Assembly (NCBI RefSeq): GCF_051257895.1
Contig: NZ_CP194331.1
Coordinates: forward strand, 2,418,001-2,482,000
Length of the DNA stretch: 64,000 nt
Reading direction: 5' to 3'
Origin: Gallionella straubiae
Lineage (GTDB): Bacteria; Pseudomonadota; Gammaproteobacteria; Burkholderiales; Gallionellaceae
Positions 48,985-56,244 of this stretch are shown here, in pieces (position 1 is the stretch's first letter; each line of letters starts with the position of its first letter). A program made the translations under genes and the position numbers. Below the pieces are notes generated by a model, which did not search any database, had not been told where the DNA came from, and saw only the letters and a program-made list of their open reading frames with translations.

Positions 48985-49967
48985 CGAAAGATCTCATTCA
49001 GGCGCGCACCTGGCAGTTGCTGGATATCCTCGCGGATGGCGAATTCCATTCCGGCGAAATACTGGCGGAACGCCTCGGCGTGTCGCGCGCCAGCGTGTTC
49101 AACGCGCTGGCCGGCGTTGCGGAATATGGCGTGGCGCTGCAGCGGATACGCGGCCGCGGCTATCGCCTGGCGCGCCCGTGGCAGCGGCTGGAACGCGAAG
49201 AAGTGTTGCGCTGGCTGGGCGGGGAAGCCGCCCAGTTCGATATCGAAATCCTGCCGCAGACCGCTTCCAGCAACACCCTTCTGCTGCAGCGCGCCGGGCT
49301 GGATGTGCCAAGCGGCAGCGTGCTGGCGGTGGAGCTGCAGACCGCCGGGCGCGGGCGGCTCGGAAGGACCTGGCACGCCGGGCTGGGCAGCACGCTGACG
49401 TTCTCGCTGCTGTGGCGCTTCGATTGCGGGCTGAATGCGCTGTCCGGCCTGAGCCTCGCGGTGGGCGTGGCAGTTGCGCGCGCACTGAACGGCTTGGGCG
49501 CGCAGGGAGTGGGGCTGAAATGGCCGAACGATATCCTGGCCGAACAGGGCAAGCTGGGCGGCGTGCTTATCGAGGCTCAGGGCGATATGCTCGGCCCGAG
49601 CGCGGTAGTGATCGGCATCGGCCTGAATTGCTCCCTGCCGGAAAATCTCATGGATCAGATTGACCAGCCCGCCGCCGCGCTGGATGAAATATGCCGCGGC
49701 CTGCCCGACCGCAACCGGCTGCTGGCCGCCGTGCTGCAGGAGCTGGCCGGCGCGCTGCGGCAATTCGCGCGGGACGGCTTTGCCGCGTTCGGCGATGAAT
49801 GGGAGCGCTACCATATCCACCAAGACCAGCCGATCCAGCTGCGCATGGCAGACGGTTCGGCCGTGACCGGCATTGCGCGCGGGGTCAGCGGGAGCGGCGA
49901 GCTCTGCCTCGAAACCGCAGAGGGAATGCGCCAATTCAATTCCGGCGAGGCGGGAAGAATGCGATGA
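48981..49967 (+). CDS. birA: Biotin-protein ligase / biotin operon repressor (BirA)
   Basis: BirA activates biotin as biotinyl-AMP and attaches it to carboxylase carrier domains. An N-terminal winged helix (GEILAERLGVSRASVFNALA, about 25-45) suggests the repressor function too. The ligase domain has the adenylate-binding GRGRLGRTW and the KWPNDI motif, then GGVLIEAQG. The 328-residue length suits a bifunctional BirA. The start overlaps the patatin stop and the end overlaps coaX, both as ATGA. Confidence 0.95.
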   Translation: MTKDLIQARTWQLLDILADGEFHSGEILAERLGVSRASVFNALAGVAEYGVALQRIRGRGYRLARPWQRLEREEVLRWLGGEAAQFDIEILPQTASSNTLLLQRAGLDVPSGSVLAVELQTAGRGRLGRTWHAGLGSTLTFSLLWRFDCGLNALSGLSLAVGVAVARALNGLGAQGVGLKWPNDILAEQGKLGGVLIEAQGDMLGPSAVVIGIGLNCSLPENLMDQIDQPAAALDEICRGLPDRNRLLAAVLQELAGALRQFARDGFAAFGDEWERYHIHQDQPIQLRMADGSAVTGIARGVSGSGELCLETAEGMRQFNSGEAGRMR

Positions 49968-50680
49968 GACTGCTGATCGACGTGGGCAACACGCGCATCA
50001 AGTGGGCCGTGGCTGAGGGGCAGGCCTGGCTGTCCAGCGGCGTCCTGCCCGTCGAGCAGGCGGCCGGACTGCCGCACCAGTTCGCCGGACTGCAGGGCAT
50101 ACGCCAAGTCTGGGTGAGCAATGTCGCCGGGGATGAGGTCGCGCAGCATATCCGCGCTGCCTGCGCGCCCGCCCAGCCCCGTTTCATCGCCGCACAGGAG
50201 GCGCAGTGCGGCGTGCGCAACGGTTATTCCAGCCCCGCGCAGCTGGGCAGCGACCGCTGGGCGGCGTTGATCGCGGCCTGGCATCTGGTCAACGGGGCTT
50301 GCCTCGTGGTGAACAGCGGCACGGCAACCACGGTCGATGCCCTGTCGGCCCAAGGGGAATTTATCGGCGGGCTGATCCTGCCCGGTGTGGAGTTGATGCA
50401 GCGCAGCCTGTGCGGCGCAACCGCGCAGTTGCAGGCGGCGCAAGGGGAGTATGCTCCATTCCCGCTGAATACCGCCGATGCGCTCTACAGCGGCGCACTG
50501 CAGGCCAGTTGCGGTGCGATCGAGCGGCAACATGCGCTGCTCGGCGGCAACGCTGTGCCGGTCGTGCTGAGCGGCGGGGCGGCCTTGGTGCTGCGGGATC
50601 GGCTTAACGCGCCGCTGCGCATCGTGGATAATCTGGTTCTTCAGGGTCTATTGTTGATCGCACAGGAAGCGAACGCGTGA
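49964..50680 (+). CDS. coaX: Type III pantothenate kinase (CoaX)
   Basis: CoaX phosphorylates pantothenate, the first step of CoA synthesis, and is insensitive to CoA feedback. The 238-residue ASKHA protein starts MRLLIDVGNTRIKWAVAEGQ, with LGSDRWAALIAAWHLVNGAC and NSGTATTVDALSAQGEFIGG, then LILPGVELM. The ATG at 49964 overlaps the birA stop. birA-coaX adjacency is common in betaproteobacteria. Confidence 0.95.
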   Translation: MRLLIDVGNTRIKWAVAEGQAWLSSGVLPVEQAAGLPHQFAGLQGIRQVWVSNVAGDEVAQHIRAACAPAQPRFIAAQEAQCGVRNGYSSPAQLGSDRWAALIAAWHLVNGACLVVNSGTATTVDALSAQGEFIGGLILPGVELMQRSLCGATAQLQAAQGEYAPFPLNTADALYSGALQASCGAIERQHALLGGNAVPVVLSGGAALVLRDRLNAPLRIVDNLVLQGLLLIAQEANA

Positions 50681-51402
50681 TGAAAGCATTGGTCTGGATT
50701 TTATTGCTGGTAAATGTGCTCTTCTTCGCGGCGATGAAGTGGGGCGGGCGGCTGACCGCCGACGAGCAGGCGGTGCAGGCGCAGCCCCCGCTGCATGAGG
50801 AGAAGATCAGTCTCGTGAGTGCGCCGCAGGGCAAGCCGGCCGCTGCATTGCCCGTCTCCGCCCCGGTTGCCGCACCTGTCCAGGCACCTGCTCCGGCGCC
50901 GGTGGAGGCGCCTGCGCCGCTCGCGGCCAGGCCGGCTGCCGCCTGCATGGAATGGGGCGAGTTTTCGGGTGCCGACCTGGCGCGCGCGACATCCGCCCTC
51001 ACGGCAATGCAACTGGGCGCTAAACTGAGCCACCGCGAGGTCGAATACGCCATCGGCTACTGGGTGTATATCCCGCCGCAGAAGGACAAGGCCTCGGTGA
51101 ACCGGAAAATCGCCCAACTCAAGGCGCGTGGCGTCGAGGAGTATTTCGTCGTGCCGGAAGCGCCCTGGATAAACGCCATCTCGCTGGGCGTGTTCAGGAC
51201 GCGGGAGGCGGCGCAGCATTTTCTCGACGAGTTGCAGCGCACCAAGGGGGTGCGCAGCGCACAGATTGGCGAGCGCGCCAGCAAACTCAAGGCGACCGTC
51301 TTCGTGCTGAACGGGTTGGAGGCCGCAACCGCGACCAAGCTGGCCGAAATGCAGAAGGATTTTGCCGGAAGCGAGCTTAAGGATGTTGCCTGCGCGCATT
51401 GA
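50680..51402 (+). CDS. SPOR-domain membrane protein
   Basis: The 240-residue protein has an N-terminal membrane helix (about residues 4-20), a Pro/Ala-rich linker (about 50-85) and a C-terminal SPOR-like region with YWVYIPPQKDKASVNRKIAQ, WINAISLGVFRTREAAQHFL. SPOR domains bind denuded peptidoglycan at the division site. The ATG shares a base with the coaX stop (TGATG). A role in cell division or envelope maintenance is likely but not shown. Confidence 0.82.
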   Translation: MKALVWILLLVNVLFFAAMKWGGRLTADEQAVQAQPPLHEEKISLVSAPQGKPAAALPVSAPVAAPVQAPAPAPVEAPAPLAARPAAACMEWGEFSGADLARATSALTAMQLGAKLSHREVEYAIGYWVYIPPQKDKASVNRKIAQLKARGVEEYFVVPEAPWINAISLGVFRTREAAQHFLDELQRTKGVRSAQIGERASKLKATVFVLNGLEAATATKLAEMQKDFAGSELKDVACAH

Positions 51403-51441
51403 CAAGGCAGGACGAAATCCGGAGAATGCCGCGCTCTTCGC

Positions 51442-51518
51442 GGTGATATAGCTCAGTTGGTTAGAGCACAGCACTCATAATGCTGGGGTCGGTGGTTCAA
51501 GTCCACCTATCACCACCA
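51442..51518 (+). tRNA. tRNA-Met (CAT), elongator type
   Basis: A 77-base cloverleaf with acceptor GGTGATA / TATCACC, anticodon CAT and encoded CCA. The region CACTCATAATGCTGGGGTC is close to elongator tRNA-Met. It is a paralogue in anticodon only of the rpoD-linked CAT tRNA. Confidence 0.93.
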
Positions 51519-51543
51519 GATTAACTGCCCAAGGCAACATATG

Positions 51544-51569
51544 AAACCCGCATGCATGGCGGGTTTTTT
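51544..51569 (+). terminator. Rho-independent terminator after tRNA-Met
   Basis: The stem AAACCCGC / GCGGGTTT with an ATGCATG loop is followed by a run of T residues, 25 bases past the tRNA. Confidence 0.85.
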
Positions 51570-51660
51570 GTTGCCTGATTCACCTGCTGCCTTCCGCTTC
51601 GCGCGCGGGTTTTCGGGTAAAATTCGCAGGATAATCTACCGAAACCGAGAAGAGTCCAGC

Positions 51661-53331
51661 ATGAGCAGCACGCCACCTGCCGCCGCATCAAATTTCATCC
51701 GCAGCATCATTGAAGCCGATCTGGCGAGCGGCAAGCACCAGAGCATCGTCACGCGCTTTCCGCCCGAGCCGAACGGCTACCTGCACGTCGGGCACGCCAA
51801 GTCGATCTGCCTGAACTTCGGGCTGGCGCAGGATTACCACGGCAAATGCAACCTGCGCTTCGACGACACCAACCCGGAGAAGGAGAGTGAGGAATACGCG
51901 CTCTCCATCCAGGAGGACGTGCGCTGGCTGGGCTTCCAGTGGGATGGCGAGGTGCACTGGGCGTCGGACTATTTCGAGCGGCTCTACGAGTTCGCCGTCG
52001 AGCTCATCAACAAGGGGCTGGCCTATGTGGACGACCTCACGCCGGAGCAGATGCGCGAGTATCGCGGCACGCTGACCCAGCCCGGCAGGAACAGCCCCAG
52101 CCGCGAACGTTCCGTTGAGGAAAACCTCGACCTCTTCGCGCGCATGAAGGCCGGTGAATTCGCCGACGGCAGCATGGTGCTGCGCGCGAAGATCGACATG
52201 GCCTCGCCCAACATGAACCTGCGCGATCCCGCCATCTACCGCATCCGCCGCGCGCACCACATCCGCACCGGCGACAAGTGGTGCATCTACCCGATGTACG
52301 ACTACACACACTGCATCTCCGACGCGCTGGAAGGCATCACCCACTCGATCTGCACGCTGGAGTTCGAGGACCACCGCCCTCTGTACGACTGGGTGCTGGA
52401 CAACATCACCATTCCCTGCCACCCGCGCCAGTACGAGTTCTCGCGCCTCGAATTGCACTACACCATCACCAGCAAGCGCAAACTGCTGCAACTGGTGAAC
52501 GAGAAGCATGTGGGCGGCTGGGACGACCCGCGCATGCCCACGATTTCGGGCATGAGAAGGCGCGGCTACACGCCGGAAGGCATCCGCGAATTCGCCAGGC
52601 GCATCGGCGTGTCCAAGAGCGAGAACATCGTCGATATGGCGATCATGGAAGGCGCGATTCGCGAAGACCTCGAGGCGCGCGCGCCGCGCGTGATGGCGAT
52701 CATCAACCCGCTGAAGGTGACGATCACCAATGCCGAAGGCGCGCAGGTGCGCGAGGCGGGGTTCCATCCGAATCATCCCGAGTTCGGCAGCCGCGTCGTG
52801 CCGTTCTCCAACGAGCTGCTCATCGAGGCCGACGACTTCGCCGAATCGCCTCCGCCGGGTTGGCAACGGCTCACTCTGGGCGGCGAGGTCCGGCTGCGCT
52901 ACAGCTACGTGATGCGCTGCGACGAGGCGGTGAAGGATGCGTCAGGCAAGGTCATCGAGTTGCGCTGCAGCATCGACCACAACACGCTGGGCAAGAACCC
53001 CGAAGGGCGCAAGGTCAAGGGCGTGATCCATTTCCTGTCGCGCGAGCACGCGCTGCCCGCCGAGATTCGCCTCTACGACCGGCTGTTCACCGTGCCGGAG
53101 CCGGACGCGGACCGGGAGGTGGATTTCTGCACGTACCTGAATCCGGGTTCGCTGACCGTGGTGCAGGGCTGGGTGGAAAGCTGCGTGAACGATGCCGCGC
53201 CCGAGACGCGCTACCAGTTCGAGCGCCTCGGCTACTTCGTGACCGACCGCCGCGACCATCAACCGGGCAAGAAGCTGGTGTTCAACCGCACCGTGACGCT
53301 CAAGGACTCCTGGGCTAAGGAACAGAATTGA
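51661..53331 (+). CDS. glnS: Glutaminyl-tRNA synthetase (GlnS)
   Basis: GlnS charges tRNA-Gln directly with glutamine. The 556-residue class I enzyme has the HIGH motif in PPEPNGYLHVGHAKSICLNF and the KMSKS counterpart in TITSKRKLLQLV, with the FDDTNPEKE block. The frame is open upstream to 51541, but the ATG at 51661 matches the family length. The upstream ribosome site is weak. A long inverted repeat follows the stop after two bases. Confidence 0.96.
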   Translation: MSSTPPAAASNFIRSIIEADLASGKHQSIVTRFPPEPNGYLHVGHAKSICLNFGLAQDYHGKCNLRFDDTNPEKESEEYALSIQEDVRWLGFQWDGEVHWASDYFERLYEFAVELINKGLAYVDDLTPEQMREYRGTLTQPGRNSPSRERSVEENLDLFARMKAGEFADGSMVLRAKIDMASPNMNLRDPAIYRIRRAHHIRTGDKWCIYPMYDYTHCISDALEGITHSICTLEFEDHRPLYDWVLDNITIPCHPRQYEFSRLELHYTITSKRKLLQLVNEKHVGGWDDPRMPTISGMRRRGYTPEGIREFARRIGVSKSENIVDMAIMEGAIREDLEARAPRVMAIINPLKVTITNAEGAQVREAGFHPNHPEFGSRVVPFSNELLIEADDFAESPPPGWQRLTLGGEVRLRYSYVMRCDEAVKDASGKVIELRCSIDHNTLGKNPEGRKVKGVIHFLSREHALPAEIRLYDRLFTVPEPDADREVDFCTYLNPGSLTVVQGWVESCVNDAAPETRYQFERLGYFVTDRRDHQPGKKLVFNRTVTLKDSWAKEQN

Positions 53332-53333
53332 TT

Positions 53334-53443
53334 GTCATTCCGGCGCAGGCCGGAATCCAGCGGTTTTATTCATAATGCAGTTGTTGTCTCCGCGTTGCGG
53401 AGGATTTATTGATTGACTGGATTCCGGCCTGCGCCGGAATGAC
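53334..53443. repeat. 110-bp MITE-like element with perfect 27-bp inverted ends
   Basis: The left arm (53334-53360) starts GTCATTCCGGCGCAGGCCGG and the right arm (53417-53443) is its exact reverse complement over 27 bases. The 56-base centre has no coding capacity. The element fills the glnS-cysS gap. A degenerate half-copy lies at 17361-17388. Similar GTCATTCCGGC repeats occur widely in proteobacteria. Confidence 0.88.
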
Positions 53444-53463
53444 GGCTCAGATAAGAACTGAAA

Positions 53464-54918
53464 ATGCTGAAAATCTACAACACCCTCGCCCGCGACAAGC
53501 AGGACCTCAAGCCCATCGAGCCTAACAAGGTGCGCATGTACGTGTGCGGCATGACGGTGTACGACTACTGCCACCTCGGGCATGCGCGCGTGATGGTGGT
53601 GTTCGACATGGTGTACCGCTGGCTCAAGGCATCCGGCTATGACGTCACCTACGTGCGCAACATCACCGACATCGACGACAAGATCATCCGGCGCGCGGCG
53701 GAGAATGGGGAATCCATCCACGACCTGACCGCACGCTTCATCGACGCGATGCACGAAGACGCCGATGCGCTCGGCGTGCTGCGCCCGGACCACGAGCCGC
53801 GCGCGACCCAATACGTGCCACAGATGCAGGCGATGATCGCGCAACTGGAAAAGAACGGCCTCGCCTACAAGGCGGCGGATGGCGACGTGAATTATGCAGT
53901 GAGGAAGTTCGTCGGCTACGGCAAGCTCTCCGGCAAGTCGCTGGAGGATTTGCGCGCCGGCGAGCGCGTCGAGGTGGCCGACGGCAAGAACGATCCGCTC
54001 GATTTCGTACTGTGGAAGAGCGCGAAGGAGAGCGAGGCGGACGAGGTGAAGTGGGATTCGCCTTGGGGCAAGGGTCGCCCCGGCTGGCACATCGAGTGTT
54101 CGGCAATGGGTTCGGAAATCCTGGGCAAACACTTCGACATCCACGGTGGCGGCGCGGATTTGCAGTTCCCGCACCACGAGAACGAGATCGCGCAGAGCGA
54201 AGGCGCGCACCACTGCCAGTATGTGAACTACTGGATGCACAACGGCTTCGTGCGCGTGGACAACGAGAAGATGTCGAAGAGCCTCGGCAACTTCTTCACC
54301 ATCCGCGAAGTGCTCAAACAATACGATGCCGAGGTGGTGCGCTTCTTCATCCTGCGCGCGCACTACCGCAGCCCGCTGAACTATTCCGACGCGCACCTCG
54401 ACGATGCGAAGGGGGCGCTCACCCGGCTCTATACTGCGCTCAAATCGTTAGCCGTTCGCCCTGAGCCTGATGTAACTACTAGCCATTCGGCTAGGCTGGC
54501 AGCAAACGCCAGCCAAGTCGCTGGTTATGTCGAAGGGGAACGGGTTGACTGGAATACGCCCTACGCTGCTCGCTTCAAGGCCGCGATGGATGACGACTTC
54601 AACACGCCCGAGGCGGTGGCCGTGCTGTTCGACCTCGCCAACGAGGTGAACCGCACGCAGTCCGTGGAAGCGGCCGCGCAACTCAGGGCGCTGGGCGGCG
54701 TGCTCGGCCTCTTGCAGCGCGACCCGCAGCAATTCCTGCAAGGCAGTGCGGGCGAGGGCGGGCTGGATGACGCTGCGATCGATGCACAGATCGAGGCGCG
54801 CATCGCCGCAAAGAAGGCGAAAAACTTCGCCGAGGCCGATCGCATCCGCAAGGAGCTGCTCGATGCGGGCATCGTGCTGGAGGACAGCGCAGCAGGTACG
54901 ACCTGGCGGCGCGCTTAG
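53464..54918 (+). CDS. cysS: Cysteinyl-tRNA synthetase (CysS)
   Basis: CysS charges tRNA-Cys. The class I enzyme has the zinc-binding cysteine and HIGH motif in VCGMTVYDYCHLGHARVMVV and the KMSKS motif in NEKMSKSLGNFFTIREVL (about residue 270). At 484 residues it is longer than the roughly 460 of relatives. The excess is a stretch of about 30 residues around 330-360, encoded by a palindromic repeat at 54452-54544 that stays in frame, just before the NTPYAARFKAAMDDDFNTPE block. The gene otherwise looks functional. Confidence 0.96.
   Translation: MLKIYNTLARDKQDLKPIEPNKVRMYVCGMTVYDYCHLGHARVMVVFDMVYRWLKASGYDVTYVRNITDIDDKIIRRAAENGESIHDLTARFIDAMHEDADALGVLRPDHEPRATQYVPQMQAMIAQLEKNGLAYKAADGDVNYAVRKFVGYGKLSGKSLEDLRAGERVEVADGKNDPLDFVLWKSAKESEADEVKWDSPWGKGRPGWHIECSAMGSEILGKHFDIHGGGADLQFPHHENEIAQSEGAHHCQYVNYWMHNGFVRVDNEKMSKSLGNFFTIREVLKQYDAEVVRFFILRAHYRSPLNYSDAHLDDAKGALTRLYTALKSLAVRPEPDVTTSHSARLAANASQVAGYVEGERVDWNTPYAARFKAAMDDDFNTPEAVAVLFDLANEVNRTQSVEAAAQLRALGGVLGLLQRDPQQFLQGSAGEGGLDDAAIDAQIEARIAAKKAKNFAEADRIRKELLDAGIVLEDSAAGTTWRRA
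54452..54544. repeat. Palindromic repeat translated in frame within cysS
   Basis: The left end CCGTTCGCCCTGAGCCTG is identical to the reverse complement of 25793-25810. The right end contains TCGAAGGGGAACGG, a diverged inverse arm of the same family. The centre holds a GGCTGGC / GCCAGCC hairpin. The element adds about 31 codons without a stop or frameshift. Confidence 0.75.
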
Positions 54919-54921
54919 CTG

Positions 54922-54971
54922 TCGCCCGGTAAACCGGGCTCCTACATGTAGGAGCGCAGCTTGCTGCGCGA
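54922..54971. repeat. REP pair, head-to-head, left of the transposase
   Basis: The minus unit (54922-54945) has the stem GCCCGGT / ACCGGGC, and the plus unit (54948-54971) GCGCAGC / GCTGCGC. The GTAG heads meet to form the perfect 18-base palindrome GCTCCTACATGTAGGAGC. Confidence 0.88.
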
Positions 54972-54998
54972 TTGGCACATCATGAAGGAAAATGCGTT

Positions 54999-55448
54999 AT
55001 GGATAATGCGGCGAAACCGCATGGAAAAGACCTCCGCAAAGGCCGCATTTCCTTGCCGGAACATGCCTATCTGGTGACGGCCGTTACCGCATCGCGCAAG
55101 GCGCTCTTTGCTTCTTTTTACACTGCACGAATCGCGGTGCGGTGTTTCCATGACCGGGATATCGTGCGTCAGGCGCGAACCCTGGCTTTTGTCGTCATGC
55201 CGGATCACATCCATTGGCTGCTGCAACTCGAAAACGACGGCAACTTGTCCGGTGCGGTCCGCCTGTACAAGGCCAAAGTGACGTCTGGTCTCGGGCAGAA
55301 AGTCTGGCAGCGCGGGTTTCACGACCATGCATTGCGCAGCGATGAGGATGTGCGCGGTGTTGCGCGTTACATCATAGCCAATTCCTTGCGTTCCGGCTTG
55401 GCCGGAAGTGTTGCCGAATACCCGCATTGGGATGCGGTCTGGTTGTAG
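54999..55448 (+). CDS. REP-associated tyrosine transposase (RAYT)
   Basis: The 149-residue protein belongs to the Y1/HUH transposase superfamily of IS200/IS605. The HUH metal motif is in FVVMPDHIHWLLQLE, and the catalytic tyrosine is in ARYIIANSLRSGLAGSV, where most relatives have YIxxNPxRAGL. GAAGGAA eight bases before the ATG sets the start; an in-frame TTG at 54972 lies in the REP. Proteins of this family bind and process REP hairpins with a GTAG head, which flank this gene. The stop codon lies inside a REP. Confidence 0.92.
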   Translation: MDNAAKPHGKDLRKGRISLPEHAYLVTAVTASRKALFASFYTARIAVRCFHDRDIVRQARTLAFVVMPDHIHWLLQLENDGNLSGAVRLYKAKVTSGLGQKVWQRGFHDHALRSDEDVRGVARYIIANSLRSGLAGSVAEYPHWDAVWL

Positions 55449-55468
55449 GAGCGCAGCTTGCTGCGCGA
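55445..55468 (+). repeat. REP overlapping the transposase stop codon
   Basis: The unit starts with the GTAG that contains the TAG stop codon of the transposase gene and has the GCGCAGC / GCTGCGC stem, identical to the plus unit on the left side. Confidence 0.88.
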
Positions 55469-55497
55469 TTGGCACTTGAGGAAGCGATAAACCGGCA

Positions 55498-55540
55498 TCG
55501 CCCGATGAATCGGGCTCCTACACGTAGGAGCGATTTATTG
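55498..55540. repeat. REP pair right of the transposase, second unit truncated
   Basis: The minus unit (55498-55521) has the stem GCCCGAT / ATCGGGC with a TC loop. A plus-strand head GTAGGAGCGATTTATTG (55524-55540) lacks the full stem, so it is a truncated or decayed unit. Confidence 0.75.
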
Positions 55541-55566
55541 TGAAAAAAAAGGTTGGTGAAGCGGTT

Positions 55567-56244
55567 TTATGGGAGTTTCCCGGCCGTCACCATGCGGTTG
55601 AACAGTTGCGGGCGCGAAATCCAGATAACCATGTCATCGAAGGTTGAGCTGGGAACATCGCTTTGATAGATGCCGTCATAGATTGCATTTTGACCGTCGG
55701 CGGTCAGGTTGGCGCCCGTTGAAAACACGATTGCGACGGGACGCTCCGTCGTGGTAGTCAGGGTGTTGCCGCTGCTGTTCTGGATAACCAGCGAATCGGT
55801 AGAAGAGAAGGGAGTCGTCAGGCTGAAGGCGGTGGTGAAATTACGGTCCACCCTGTAGCGCCAGTAACCTGTCCAGGGATCGCCCATGCCGCTGCGTTTG
55901 CTGCCCCATGCATCGTTCTCCGGCACCCCTAGGGTTTTCCATGGTAAATAACCATCCGCGCTGCCGGTTGGGCAGCTGGCGTCCTCCACGCCATAGCGGG
56001 CATCGCCCGGATCGGTGGCGGTAGCGGGGCAAGGCAGGCGGCCATTGATGATGGCAAAGCCGATGAGGGCTTCCTTGATTTCATCCATTTGCTTCCTGGT
56101 CTCGTTTCTGCGCTGCTGTTCGATCTGGCTCGATATCGTTGGCAGCAATCCGGCCAGCAGCAAACCCACGATAGCCAGCACGATGGCCATCTCGACCAGC
56201 GAGAATCCGGTTTGTGTCCGGTTGAAATTTGTATTATTCATCAT
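55567..56244 (-). CDS. Type IV prepilin-like protein
   Basis: The 225-residue protein has a class III signal: a short charged leader, cleavage before FSLVEMAIVLAIVGLLLAGL, and the Glu5 position. The body contains KEALIGFAIINGRLPCPATA and DGYLPWKTLGVPENDAWG. The same block pattern (EALIGF, LPCP, LPWKTLG) recurs in the next gene upstream. It is likely a minor pilin of the MSHA-like pilus. The start overlaps the previous stop as ATGA. Confidence 0.82.
   Translation of the reverse strand: MMNNTNFNRTQTGFSLVEMAIVLAIVGLLLAGLLPTISSQIEQQRRNETRKQMDEIKEALIGFAIINGRLPCPATATDPGDARYGVEDASCPTGSADGYLPWKTLGVPENDAWGSKRSGMGDPWTGYWRYRVDRNFTTAFSLTTPFSSTDSLVIQNSSGNTLTTTTERPVAIVFSTGANLTADGQNAIYDGIYQSDVPSSTFDDMVIWISRPQLFNRMVTAGKLP

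Larger units (their letters stand above)
54922..55540 (+). mobile_element. REP-flanked transposase unit (RAYT with REP hairpins)
   Basis: A transposase gene of the REP-associated tyrosine family is bracketed by a head-to-head REP pair on the left and by one REP overlapping its stop codon plus a second pair on the right. All intact units share GTAGGA, a seven-base-pair stem, a two-base loop and GA. Stem sequences differ by compensated changes. Confidence 0.85.
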
